Source: Pisolithus tinctorius (lineage: Eukaryota > Basidiomycota > Agaricomycetes > Boletales > Pisolithaceae). From it: a DNA stretch of 64,000 nt. The stretch is taken from positions 930,001-994,000 of the forward strand of contig JANFAH010000019.1 of NCBI GenBank assembly GCA_024663395.1, written 5' to 3'. A program made the translations under genes and the position numbers. Every line of letters begins with the position of its first letter. The stretch's first letter is position 1. This document shows positions 22,316-31,455 of the stretch, piece after piece. Under the pieces are notes generated by a model, which did no database searches, was not told the DNA's origin, and worked only from the letters and a program-made list of their open reading frames with translations.

Positions 22316-23062
22316 AGTGGGATGTCCCATCCCAGCCTCAGAGGGCTATGATGGCACATCCTCCTAAGCTACCTTTGCAGACCAGCACAATGCCCCATGA
22401 CAACCTCAGAGGCTCATCTGGGACATTCTGCCCTCTGCAGATGGTGTTGCAAAGGTGACCAACACCATGTTCTATGTGGGGGACTTTGAGATATTGGCTT
22501 GTCTCACAAGTGTTCAAAAACCATTCACTTCTTCCTTCATACAGTACAAATTGCATGAGGTATAGACACAAATTGATTCAATTTATTATTGCAATTTTCA
22601 AGGCAAATGTGGAGGCCCAGGTGGGTCATCTCCCTGGCAACTAGTGAGATGTCCCAATACAGCAGAATCACATTGCAAAGATGTACATGAAAAGTACTAT
22701 TGTATACTACTATGCATGGTGGGATGGGAGGGGATGTATAGGTCAAAGGATACTTTGTGGATTAAATCTGTCAGAGGAGCAAGGGGGCTAGGATTTCTGC
22801 AGCTATTTTAATGCTAATATAAGCTGCACTTTCAGGAGTAGGGACCCCAGTCACCCAAGGCAGTCTTGGGACATCCCAAATAACTGCATTTGAATGGATG
22901 GCTATGTGGGAAATCCCATCTGTCCCAGGGCCTAAAAATCTGCATAGCCCTGGGACATGACCAGATGTCCCTGGGCAGACCTTGGTCTGGGAGGCTATTA
23001 GGCTGGATGGTTTGGAGAAACTATTCAGCCTAAATGCGTATGACAAGTGGTTACCTGAAGTG
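22315..23062. repeat. Right terminal inverted repeat of the 22-kb transposon
   Basis: Inverted near-identical copy of 992-1,740. Spurious ORFs at 22,537-22,746 (-) and 1,308-1,517 (+) translate to the same 69 residues, which shows the very high identity of the two ends. Confidence 0.88.
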
Positions 23063-23069
23063 TATCTCC

Positions 23070-23701
23070 ACCATTTCCAAAGATATTGACTCGGTTCTCA
23101 CACTTGCTTAAAGTGCTCAGCCCCATGATTCTTCCTTCCAAATTTGGAGAGGATCCTCACACCCTACACGTTTCTACAGCACTCCATCCATCAGATGCTC
23201 ATTTTGCTAAGTCCATCAATCATGGCCACCTCTTCATCAATCATCTCACTTGTCTCATTTGCCAGAGACAATGGCTACATATATCTGCCAGGTGTTCCCA
23301 CCAGCTTCCATCCTGAAGCCCCCTGGTTTATCCCATTGTTGTCAGCCCTATCTTGTCCCATGCAGCTTGGTCAGTGTGTTCTCCTTGTCAGTATGACTTC
23401 CAGAAGGACATTCTTTGGTCGCCTCAGGTCTGTCACTCAGTTAGAAAGGTCTTATGTGGTTGTTTCAGTCTCCCCTCTTGATGAAGCATATGGATCATTC
23501 CTCTCTGCTCCCTGCACCATCTTTATTCCAATCTCATCCATCATTCTTCCTGCATTGCAACAGCTGCAGTATAATCTATTGTTCTCCAGCCTCCCTGATC
23601 ACATTCATGATGAGTATGACATGCATCTTGCCTTCCTACTGCAAGATCCAGCAGAAGACATCCCCCCTTCTCCTCCTCCTCCATCAGAGCCCCATTCATG
23701 A
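23070..23701 (+). pseudogene. ORF of LTR-like element C1, cut at its 5' part by the 22-kb transposon
   Basis: Encodes the same roughly 200-residue protein as C2 (37,427-36,765, minus). The recognisable part is 23,222-23,701, with IISLVSFARDNGYIYLPGVP, LLVSMTSRRTFFGRLRSV, ERSYVVVSVSP and NLLFSSLPDHIHDEYD, ending in a Pro/Ser-rich tail. A frame change near 23,220 separates it from the N-terminal part that begins at 23,070 and continues across the insertion at about 955-991. So the KDZ transposon landed inside the open frame, although the true start codon is not evident. No domain recognised. The ORF sits upstream of the TATA box of C. Confidence 0.6.
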
Positions 23702-24138
23702 AGTTTTTGTTAACTATGCTGAGAGGATGAAAGGGTGGGAGATGTGATCGCATATGCTTCCCATTGCCCCACAGACCCCCAATGCCCTAGCCCCCTTTGA
23801 CGCCTGACTCATGCCCTTCAGTTCTGGAATTAATACTTCCCTATCTGGAAACACTGCCCATCTGTCATGCCATCTTTGGATCTAGAGATGTCTCCACCAA
23901 GATCTGACTTGCATCGCCACCCCCTAATGTGATATCAGTGTGCTTACTCAGTTTCTGACTCTATTTGACTCATTCTGTGATGTTTTGACTATCCTTGACT
24001 TGTTCATTGCCAATACTTACCAATCCTCTTTGCTTGCTTACTTTTCATTTCTTGCTTACTCATCATGATTATTCAGTCCTTACTCATTACTTACCAAGTG
24101 TTTGTGCCTTGTTTGTCACAAGCTGTGCTCCCCCCACA

Positions 24139-24147
24139 GTATATAAA
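24139..24147 (+). promoter_or_regulatory. TATA box of element C1
   Basis: GTATATAAA about 530 bp before the 3' end of C1; the matching GTATATAAA occurs in C2 (minus, near 36,276). Its position fits the U3/R boundary of a long LTR. Confidence 0.5.
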
Positions 24148-24676
24148 CCCCCATGTACTTAGCTACCAGAAGAAGCAATTCAGAGGTCATCCAGAAGTCA
24201 GCTCAGCTCAGCATATCTCGTTGTCAACAGTTGAGGCTCATTCAGAAGAGTCTATCTGTCTTCATTTGTATCATTGGTAGTTGAGGCTCCATCAAGGGTC
24301 TATCTACCTTCATTCATTCATCTGAAGTATCATCTGTGCTCTGTCAGCACACCTGCTTAGTCATCCATCCACTCCTGCATAACTCGTCAACAACTTGCAC
24401 CAGGAGCACATCCAAAAGATCATCATGCCAGAGTACTTTCAGCTGAATACCTTCACTCTATTCAGCATCCCCCATCCAGTCTTCATTCATCCATCTGCTC
24501 TTGCATAACTCATCAACGACTTGCACCAGGAGCACCTCCACTTGAAATCCCCCCCCCACATTTAGATTTTTCTGCACTCCAGGTTCCGTGGAGGTAAACC
24601 ACCACTTGCTCATATTTGTCTTTGGTGTTGGATTTGGTTGGTTTACACCAGCTTTCCACACTTTGACTTGCACCAC

Positions 24677-24760
24677 AGAGGAAGGTTACATGGGTGGAGT
24701 TTATGGTGGAGGTTGGTATGGGCCTGGCTTGTGCAGATATCATTCATGGAAAGCAGAAAC
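24677..24760 (-). pseudogene. End of gypsy A pol (fragment)
   Basis: Minus-strand sequence ending ...FHERYLHKPGPYQP, equal to the 3' end of D pol (about 53,400-53,456) and to 32,840-32,925 of B. It is bounded by C1 on the left and the Harbinger element on the right. Confidence 0.75.
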
Positions 24761-24853
24761 TATAGTGGCACTCAAGGTGGCGCTGGAAGCGCTCTGGAAT
24801 TGTTCTGGAATGGCATCTGCAACTGGCATTGGCCTTGCGGAGTTTGAAAAGTT

Positions 24854-26630
24854 ATGTCTCCTCTACGACCATGCATTCGGCGCTCTGCTCGCCTGCAAGC
24901 AATCTCAGGTCAGCCCATGGCGTCTTCAAGTGAACAAGCCCATCGAGGAGGATCCGACAGACCCACCGGGAATTCAGGCTCTGGTCGTGGATCGAGCGGT
25001 AGATCTACTCGTGGCGGAACCAAGGGCAAGAACCCGGCTTCATCCAGCCAGCGGGCTGTCACCACTACTGGTGACGCATCTACTACAGAAGGTCTTCAGC
25101 CGAAGAACATCAACTGGGACATTCCTCGTACTGATATACTTGTCAACTGGTTGCTCACCCATCCCGCAAACCGGAGAATCCTTTTTAGTGATAAGATCAC
25201 AACCGTCTCACCACCTTCACCTGACGAGGGGCCAGTGGGCCATAACAAGAAAGAAGTTCAAGCAATTATCGCCGAAGTCATATTCAAGAATGATCCCTAC
25301 TACAAGGACATGTACATGGTGGGCCCTGCTAAGTTCCAAGTTAGCGTAGGCAACCGCATCACTACATCAGTCTTTTCATATTTTATTTGTGATTTTTTAA
25401 CGGTCATTTAGGCTGAAGGGATCATATCGCAAGTGCCATGCATGCTTTAAACAATCAGGGGAAGGCATTATGCCTGGTCATGCAAGCTACGCAAATCTCC
25501 ATCGTAAGTTATCAATCTATCTAGTGGGATTACAGTCGCTGATGTGTATGATTACAGAAGCTGTTCTCGACACTTTACCCTGGTACGACGATCTGCATTC
25601 CATCTGGCAGGGCAACCCCTCCTTCGACTCTGACCTGATTAATTCCGAGCCGGACAAAAATCACGCTGAAGATTTTTTAGCCATTGTCCAAAATAAATCA
25701 TCTGGTACGCAGAAGACTTCAGACTTGGGAGTGGGGTCACCCACCGCTCTGGCGGATGAAGGTACCCCTTCGAATACTGGGACCGAGGAAATGCGTGGCG
25801 ATCAAGATCTGGAGGATGGTGAAGTCGACGAGAGGATGTCTCATGTTGGTGATCTAGTCATGAACGAGGGGGATGAATTTGCCGATAGTATCTTTGATCT
25901 GGAAGGCATGGACCCCGGCTTTGGAGATGGAGAGGATGTTAACATGGACTCGGTGTCAGTTCATGGTGATCAGGTGCGTTTCTATTGGGACATCACTGAT
26001 GGATCGTTGTTAATGAATCAGCAGTCATATCCTCAGCCGTTGACTCCTGAGGTGCGGTCTCAATTTTCCCTCCCTCGCAAGTCTCGCACACCTTTCTCGG
26101 ATAATCGCTCTGCATTCCGCTAATCGCCATACCTTCGTCCCCCCACTTCCACCGGAAGCGTCATTTCCTCTGTGTTGTCATCATCTAGCTCTTCCTGCAA
26201 GGGGAAGGCTGTCGCAAGGACCCCGTGGTCCTCATCATCCAAGACAACGTCAACGGAGGCAAGTTCTCTCCCAGTCGCTCACAACAAGTCTCAACTTCAA
26301 AGCCAGGTCATCGACATGAGTCAAGAGGCCGAGTCGATACTAGCATCCTCGTCTTCTGGTAAGACTGCACGGTACCTGGCGAAAATGCAGTATATGCTGA
26401 AGGATCGGGAGCTCGAGTTGAGGAAGGAGCAACTCAGGATGCAGTGGAAAGACATGGAGGATAAGCATCAAAGGGAGCAGGAGCTCCGGAAGCTCGATAT
26501 CGAGCTGAAGAATGCCGAAGAAAATGCCTTCATGAGGGAGGCCGAAACCCTTCGACTCAAGATTCAACTCACAGAGCTCATGAAGAGTGGCGCCAGCTCC
26601 GGCTCAACGTCTTCCGACCCCACTGCTTAG
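24854..26630 (+). CDS. Harbinger accessory (Myb/SANT-like) protein
   Basis: ATG at 24,854 (MSPLRPCIRRSARLQ). Exons of about 24,854-25,350, 25,412-25,504 and 25,559 onward encode a basic Ser/Gly-rich N-terminus, then NINWDIPRTDILVNWLLTHP, LKGSYRKCHACFKQSGEGI and LDTLPWYDDLHSIWQGNPSF. That is the trihelix-like pattern of the DNA-binding partner found beside Harbinger transposases in agaricomycetes. The C-terminal part has an acidic middle region and a long charged coiled coil (26,380-26,600, LRKEQLRMQWKDMEDKHQRE). The donor of the first intron is not obvious and another exon junction lies between 25,970 and 26,170, so the exact protein is uncertain. It would act with the transposase in binding element ends and nuclear import. 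Confidence 0.72.
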
Positions 26631-27039
26631 GCCAGCCACCCTTCGCAATCATGTCCATTTTTTTTAAAAATCCATTGTCGCATCTCCGCTCGGCTTGTCG
26701 TCTTCTCTGTTGTACTTGTCTCTCAGTCCCAGTGCGTCATACGATCATTAAGTACATGCTCGCCCCATACTGTATTACTTCTCCGTCTCCCCCATACTCA
26801 CCCCAACACTGTATCAAGATGCAATGTAGGGTACATTTCATTTGCAGAATGCGTGTGGTATCATAAGTGACTTCTCCAAGGTCAGTCGTAAAGTGCCCAG
26901 ATCCTGTGAAGACCCCTTACGCACCCTCGTTGTCAATGGGTGGGACTTCGCTGACTCCTACAGCATCGCTAGCTATGCTCCCTCAACTTTATATGGCAAC
27001 CGTTTTGGTCCATTTACACTAGGTACGTTCGCACCCCAG

Positions 27040-28536
27040 TTATTGGAACAGCCCATCTAACAGCCTCATTCGAAATCGCTGACCTGGTGTTCCCACAGGC
27101 TCTCCTACCATGACCATGTCACTGTCCTGTTGGCCCAACCCCTCCTCCATTGCCCACTGACTCGAGGGCTCGACGATGCCAACCATTTCCTCCTCAAAAC
27201 GGATCACCATGTTATGCAAGATGATGCAACACATTACCCAGTAAACTGCGACCTTAACATCCCTCTCGTTCCGGATTTTCAAGCACAGCTCGCGGAGACT
27301 CTGAAATCAACCCTTCAAGGCAGCAAATGCGTGCTCAACGCGGACGCAGACCTTTCAATGCGATTAGCATGCATACCAGTACGAGGTAAGTATCACCTTA
27401 GAAAGATATTTGTTATATAAATTCTGATCGCGAGATAGCCACCCGCCCTTGGGTTTTTTAAAAGGAACAGCGCACCATTCCTCTGTGGGATATGTGCTAT
27501 CTGCCCAGGTCCAGTGATCTTCGGGGATAAGGTCTCCCGGTCATGATGCGATGCGAGTACCTTGAAACGCCCATGCGTCATGGACGCTTCCAGGGTGACC
27601 AAGCCCATAGTCAACCATGAGAAGGTTGTGCGGCATGATAACAAGCTATGAGCGATAAGTATTCCATTTTGCATGCATTGGAATACACACCTGACAATTG
27701 AGCGAATACCTGGATTTTCTGTCATAGAAGCTCTCCCCAAATATTTGGGACTTTTCAAAGAGCGGAATCGATGAGCCGTCTGCAGCGAAGATGCCATTTC
27801 TCCATGCTGGACATGTCCGCGATTCAGTGAAGGTACGCACTCTTTCCATATCCTCCGAGTCGTGAGGGGGAATATTGACAAATGTGTCGTGCTCATCCAG
27901 TATTGCAACCATGACCCGATTGGTGAAATTGATCACCGATCCCACACTAACCCCAGCCCACTGGGCCACGTCCTCTGGCGATGCCACATTCCCATAATGC
28001 CCTGCACGGAAAAGGAAAGTTGCGAGTTGAATGGCGACCGGCAACTGACGATTTTCAGAGCTACTATGAAATATTGGGTGGCTACTTATTTGATCAAGGA
28101 TGTGATCAAAAACTTCTGGCCATACACGAAGGCGTCTAAGGAACAGATGAGGGCGATGGTCAGCAAAATGGTTGAGCAGGCCAAGCTGCGATGACCGCAT
28201 CAATGGTACAGCGGGTTTTTCAAGAACCCACACACGCTCTACTTCGTCCTTCAGAGCCTCAATCGCATTCAGGAGCCGTCCACACTGCCTATCCCTCTCA
28301 ACCGTCGAGTCTGTATCATCAGAAATGCTGGAGTTGGAATCCATCGAGATCGGAGATGGCGGAGTAATGAAGAGGACGCTCTGAGATGAATCGGAATCCC
28401 TGTATGTTGCAGTTGAATTGCTACTATCGCTACTATCAATTTCACGATGCACATTTTCCAGCCTGGCCGTTGCTACTTCCAAGCTAGCTTCATCAAGTTG
28501 TCTGAGGAGATTTTTGCGGAGAGATTTGCGGGGCAT
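27040..28536 (-). pseudogene. PIF/Harbinger DDE transposase, one in-frame TGA
   Basis: ATG at 28,536 (MPRKSLRKNLLRQLDEAS), about 430 codons in several exons. Family landmarks: Ser/Asp-rich N-terminus; QLATFLFRAGHYGNVASPED (helix-turn-helix region); GIFAADGSSIPLFEKSQIFG (first catalytic Asp); FYDRKSRYSLNCQV; LMVDYGLGHPGSVHDAWAF (second Asp); VRVEHAFAALKGRFQSLREL (catalytic Glu region); CCIILHNMVIRFEEE. The last intron (GTGATA...GAAAG) precedes VCVRVEHAF. TGA at 27,543-27,541 falls between RIAS and PGDLIPEDHW in the correct frame and is best explained as CGA>TGA. With this single lesion the element is young but probably not self-mobile. Confidence 0.88.
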
Positions 28537-28736
28537 TGTTCTTCAAGACTTAGCTATTTAATTATTTGATATACTGCTAAAACTACTGTAATTTATTTTG
28601 AGTCCGACGGGATGCCGCACCGTTCGGCTTGTTGGAGTTGAAAATGTAGTGGCCAGAAAATGTTTCCAGAGCCAGTGCCAGAACACAGACAAAGCGCTTC
28701 CAGAGTGCTTCCAGCGCCACCTTGAGCACCACTTAT

Positions 28737-30374
28737 GTCAGAGGCATGATCCAGCTTAGTTGCAAGCAACCAAGAGGTTTCTTCATCAGTGTTCTTGTAA
28801 CCAGCCCAATAGACTAGGTACAAGAGTTGACAGTGGTGGCAGCAGCAGTCCACCTTAGAGTTGAGTATCTCTGACACTTCATACTCAAGGTCACCATCGA
28901 CATCCACTGGTGGAGGCAGAGGTTGTTGTCAGTTTGGAAAAGGGTTAGCTGCTGCAGCTTCCAGTTGTGAGACATGGAAGACCAGATGTACCAAGTGCAT
29001 AGAGTCAGGGAGCTTAAGGGTGACGGAGTGCATACCTGGCCTGGCCAAGATGGTGAATGGACCCAAGTACTTTTTGGAGAGTTTTTCCAAAGGACAAATG
29101 GAGCAGAAGTACTTGGCTTTGATGTAGGCCTGTTCTCTGACCTTGAACTCAGCTGGAGTTATGCATTTGGCATCTGCTGGACCCTGGTAGTGCTGCTGAG
29201 TGATGGACATTTTGGAGCAGAGGAAGTCATGAAGGGCAGAGAGCTCAATGACATAGTCATGAGCCCTTGGAGAGGTGAAGTCTTGGTCAGGGACCACAGA
29301 CAGGTTTGGATGATATCCCTTGTTAGTGAAGAAGGGAGAAACTCCAGTAGTTGCACTTGGTGCATTGTTGAAAGCAAACTCCACTAGAGGTAACAGCTCA
29401 GCCCAGTTGTCTTGTTGGTAATTACAGTAGACATGGAGGTACTGCTCGAGGGTCTGGTTTGTTTGCTCAGTCTGGCCATCACCTTCTGGGTGGTAACCTG
29501 AAGTGAAGTGAAGACACATATCAAGGGCCTTTCCTAGAGAGCAGAAGAAGTGTGAGATGAACTCAGGACCTCTGTCAGAGGTGACATTAGCTGGTACTCC
29601 ATGCTTGGGGAAGACATGGGTAAGGAAAAGCTTAGTGAGTTCAGCAGAGGTGACAGAGTTGTGGGTGGGGATGAACACCGCTTGCTTTGAGAGGTGGTCC
29701 ACTACCATGAGGATGGCAGAGTAGCTGTTGGAGTTGGGGAGGTGTTCGATGAAGTTGATGGAGATGGAGTTCCAAGGTCTTTCTGGGACAGGAGCTGCTT
29801 CAGTAGACCATAGGGGCAGTGTCACAGAGTTTTGCTCCATCCACAGGCAGTGCAAGACCTGACATATTCTTTCACATCAGAGCAGAGGTTGGGCCACATG
29901 TAGTCCTGCAGACAAGTTCTAAGGTGTGGTTTTGCCCAAAATGGCCTGCTAGAGGATGGTCATGTTTGAACTGAAGCACTTGAAGGTGGAGATCATCAAT
30001 GTCAGGGACAAAGATGTGACCATCAAGGTGGAGTAGACTGTTGGAGTCCAGGGACCACTGAGGCTTAGTCAGAGTTGGGAGATGGCTGGCAGAGACAGGG
30101 TTGGAGGGTAAGGCAGAGATGATGTCAGAGTGCAAGCACTTGACACCAAAGACCATTGTGGCATGGAGCACAGGTGCCATGAGGGTAGTGGTACAGAGGG
30201 ATGATGCAAGTTGCTCCTGTGTAAACATTGGGCAGAGATTGTGAGGATTTACCTACATGTAGTCCCTATCCCCCTTTTTGGGTAGACATCCCAACATTGC
30301 ATAAGTGTGTTGGGTTTGGCTCCTAGGCAGCCAGGACAGAAGCAGATGGACTCTGACCAGTGGGCCTGTTGACA
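28737..30374 (-). pseudogene. Gypsy A pol remnant: RNase H end, integrase, chromodomain
   Basis: Minus strand: FTQEQLASSLCTTTLMAPV (30,228 onward), zinc-binding region HDHPLAGHFGQNHTLELVC, integrase core NSISINFIEHLP, NVTSDRGPEFISHFF and GYHPEGDGQTEQTNQTLEQY (three catalytic regions), then FHVSQLEAAAANPFPN. A chromodomain follows (28,885-28,740: EYEVSEILNSKVD, LYLVYWAGYKNTDEETSWL). Single-base frameshifts around 29,860-29,910 break the frame relative to D. RT, protease and gag are absent: A is cut at 30,374 next to the B 3' LTR. CpG is very scarce. Confidence 0.85.
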
Positions 30375-30379
30375 GGTGA

Positions 30380-31113
30380 TGTCAAGTCTGGGCCTACTCC
30401 GACCAACTCTGATGCTCAACAGGGTCTAGAGAGTGGTTTGGAAGCAAGTCCAACACAAGGGAACAGAACTCTGACTGGCAGAGTGGTGGCAGGGATGAAG
30501 TCTGCCAAAGCAAAAGTGGAGTGGAGTGAGGGCATCAGGTTTAGTTTGTGTGCTACCCCCTTGCATGATCTCAGCCCTCATATTTCAGAGGGAGAGTACA
30601 GACAGAGAGTTGGAGGTAACTCCAACAGACAGAGGATGGAGACAGAAGGAGTAGGAACTAAGTTGATATTCATACTGAAGAACAGCAGAGTACAATACAT
30701 GCTTTTATACTGCTACAGAGGTACAGTAACTGGAATCAGAACTGACATACAGAGACTTGTAAAATTTCAAGTAAAACTTCCTAGATGATGAATGAAGGGT
30801 AGACAGAGGACATATGAACAGGTAACACAGAACATCCTGAAAAGGAAACAGTCAAGGTGCTGGACCATGTGGTGTGCACGCTGTGGAGTACCTGACTGCA
30901 TGCTGACAGGGAGAAGTCTGAAGGAAGTCACATGACCTTTTAGAGAATGGTCCACCCAGTCTGGTAGGAGAACAACACAAGTCCACCAGCAGTCAGAGCA
31001 GAGATGGCTCATAACTGACAGAAGTTGGGTGGAGTTGGTGTGGAGTGAGTGAATGACCAGCAGAAGAGGGTGCAGAGTGAGTAAGGACTTATAGTGAATG
31101 CATGGTCATGACA
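30380..31113 (-). repeat. 3' LTR of gypsy B (734 bp)
   Basis: Reverse orientation; LTR reads TGTCATGACC...GACTTGACA. The same length as the D LTR and as the rejoined 5' LTR of B. Left flank GGTGA does not match the base run CTTCC beyond the 5' LTR (37,775-37,779). Confidence 0.88.
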
Positions 31114-31290
31114 GTGCCCCCCCCCCTTAGGGCATGAACCCCTGAAGGCCACATGCACAGGACAAGATCAACACAAGGGGCAGAGTTGGTGTGGAGTGAG
31201 TGAATGACCAGCAGAAGAGGGTGTGGAGTGAGTAAGGATTTATAGTGAATGCATGGTCATGACAGTGCCCCCCCCCTAGGGCCTGAACCC
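31035..31290. repeat. ~150-bp tandem duplication over LTR tip and polypurine tract
   Basis: Sequence from GTGTGGAGTGAGTGAATGAC to the C-run with flank occurs at about 31,035-31,186 and again at 31,187-31,335. It covers the first ~80 bp of the LTR (TGTCATGACC end), the polypurine tract (minus strand GGGGGGGGGCAC just before TGTCATGAC) and adjacent internal sequence. Confidence 0.7.
31114..31132 (-). promoter_or_regulatory. Polypurine tract of gypsy B
   Basis: Minus strand AAGGGGGGGGGGCAC directly abuts the 3' LTR start, the place where plus-strand DNA synthesis is primed in LTR retrotransposons. Duplicated at about 31,267-31,281. Confidence 0.65.
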
Positions 31291-31455
31291 CTGAAGGCTG
31301 CATGTATGGAATGAGATCAACATGAGTTGATCATTTGAAATTACTTTGATGCCTCAAGGACAATGGTTTAGCTGTGGTGGAGCCCCATCAGAGTTTGAAG
31401 GACTGCTTAAAAACAGGTGTTAGGGTACCGAACCTTCATCTTTCCCCCCATCATC

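Larger units (their letters stand above)
992..23062. mobile_element. 22-kb KDZ-type DNA transposon with long palindromic arms and cargo genes
   Basis: Both ends read CACTTCAGGTAACCACTT inward (992- and complement of -23,062). TATCTCC directly abuts both ends (985-991 and 23,063-23,069). Joining the flanks recreates a sequence matching uninterrupted element C2 (minus strand, about 37,385-37,400), which proves a discrete insertion of about 22,071 bp. About 740 bp at each end are nearly identical inverted repeats; inside them lie hairpin-repeat arrays on both sides (to about 3,990 and from about 19,040). The interior encodes a KDZ transposase (4,095-7,963) and three further genes. KDZ elements are known from basidiomycetes; this architecture with hairpin arrays and cargo is not one I know to be described. 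Confidence 0.9.
741..24672 (+). mobile_element. LTR-like element C1 (split by the 22-kb transposon)
   Basis: The element is made of 741-991 plus 23,070-24,672, about 1,854 bp once the 22-kb insertion is removed. It starts TGTCACACACC and ends GACTTGCA, and is flanked by a 4-bp duplication CCAC (737-740 and 24,673-24,676) inside gypsy A. The uninterrupted sequence GGCCCACAGAGG in gypsy B (about 32,831-32,842) is the empty site. Sister copy C2 (35,811-37,616, minus) has the same ends and its own 4-bp duplication CCGG. TG...CA ends, a TATATAAA box near 24,140 and absence of gag/pol suggest a long solo LTR carrying an ORF, but a non-autonomous element cannot be excluded. Confidence 0.8.
24764..28733. 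mobile_element. PIF/Harbinger DNA transposon (3,970 bp)
   Basis: Terminal inverted repeats AGTGGCACTCAAGGTGGCGC (left) and AGTGGTGCTCAAGGTGGCGC (right, complement), continuing to about 36 bp. The 3-bp duplication TAT lies at 24,761-24,763 and 28,734-28,736. Gypsy B preserves the empty site AAACTATGTCAG near 32,920. It encodes the two proteins usual for this superfamily in divergent/convergent arrangement: a DDE transposase on the minus strand and an accessory DNA-binding-type protein on the plus strand. Confidence 0.9.

Noticed and set aside
24588..25349. 253-codon plus ORF overlapping the Harbinger left end
   Set aside because: It starts in element C1 and crosses two transposon junctions; the real frame of the accessory gene is the one starting at 24,854.
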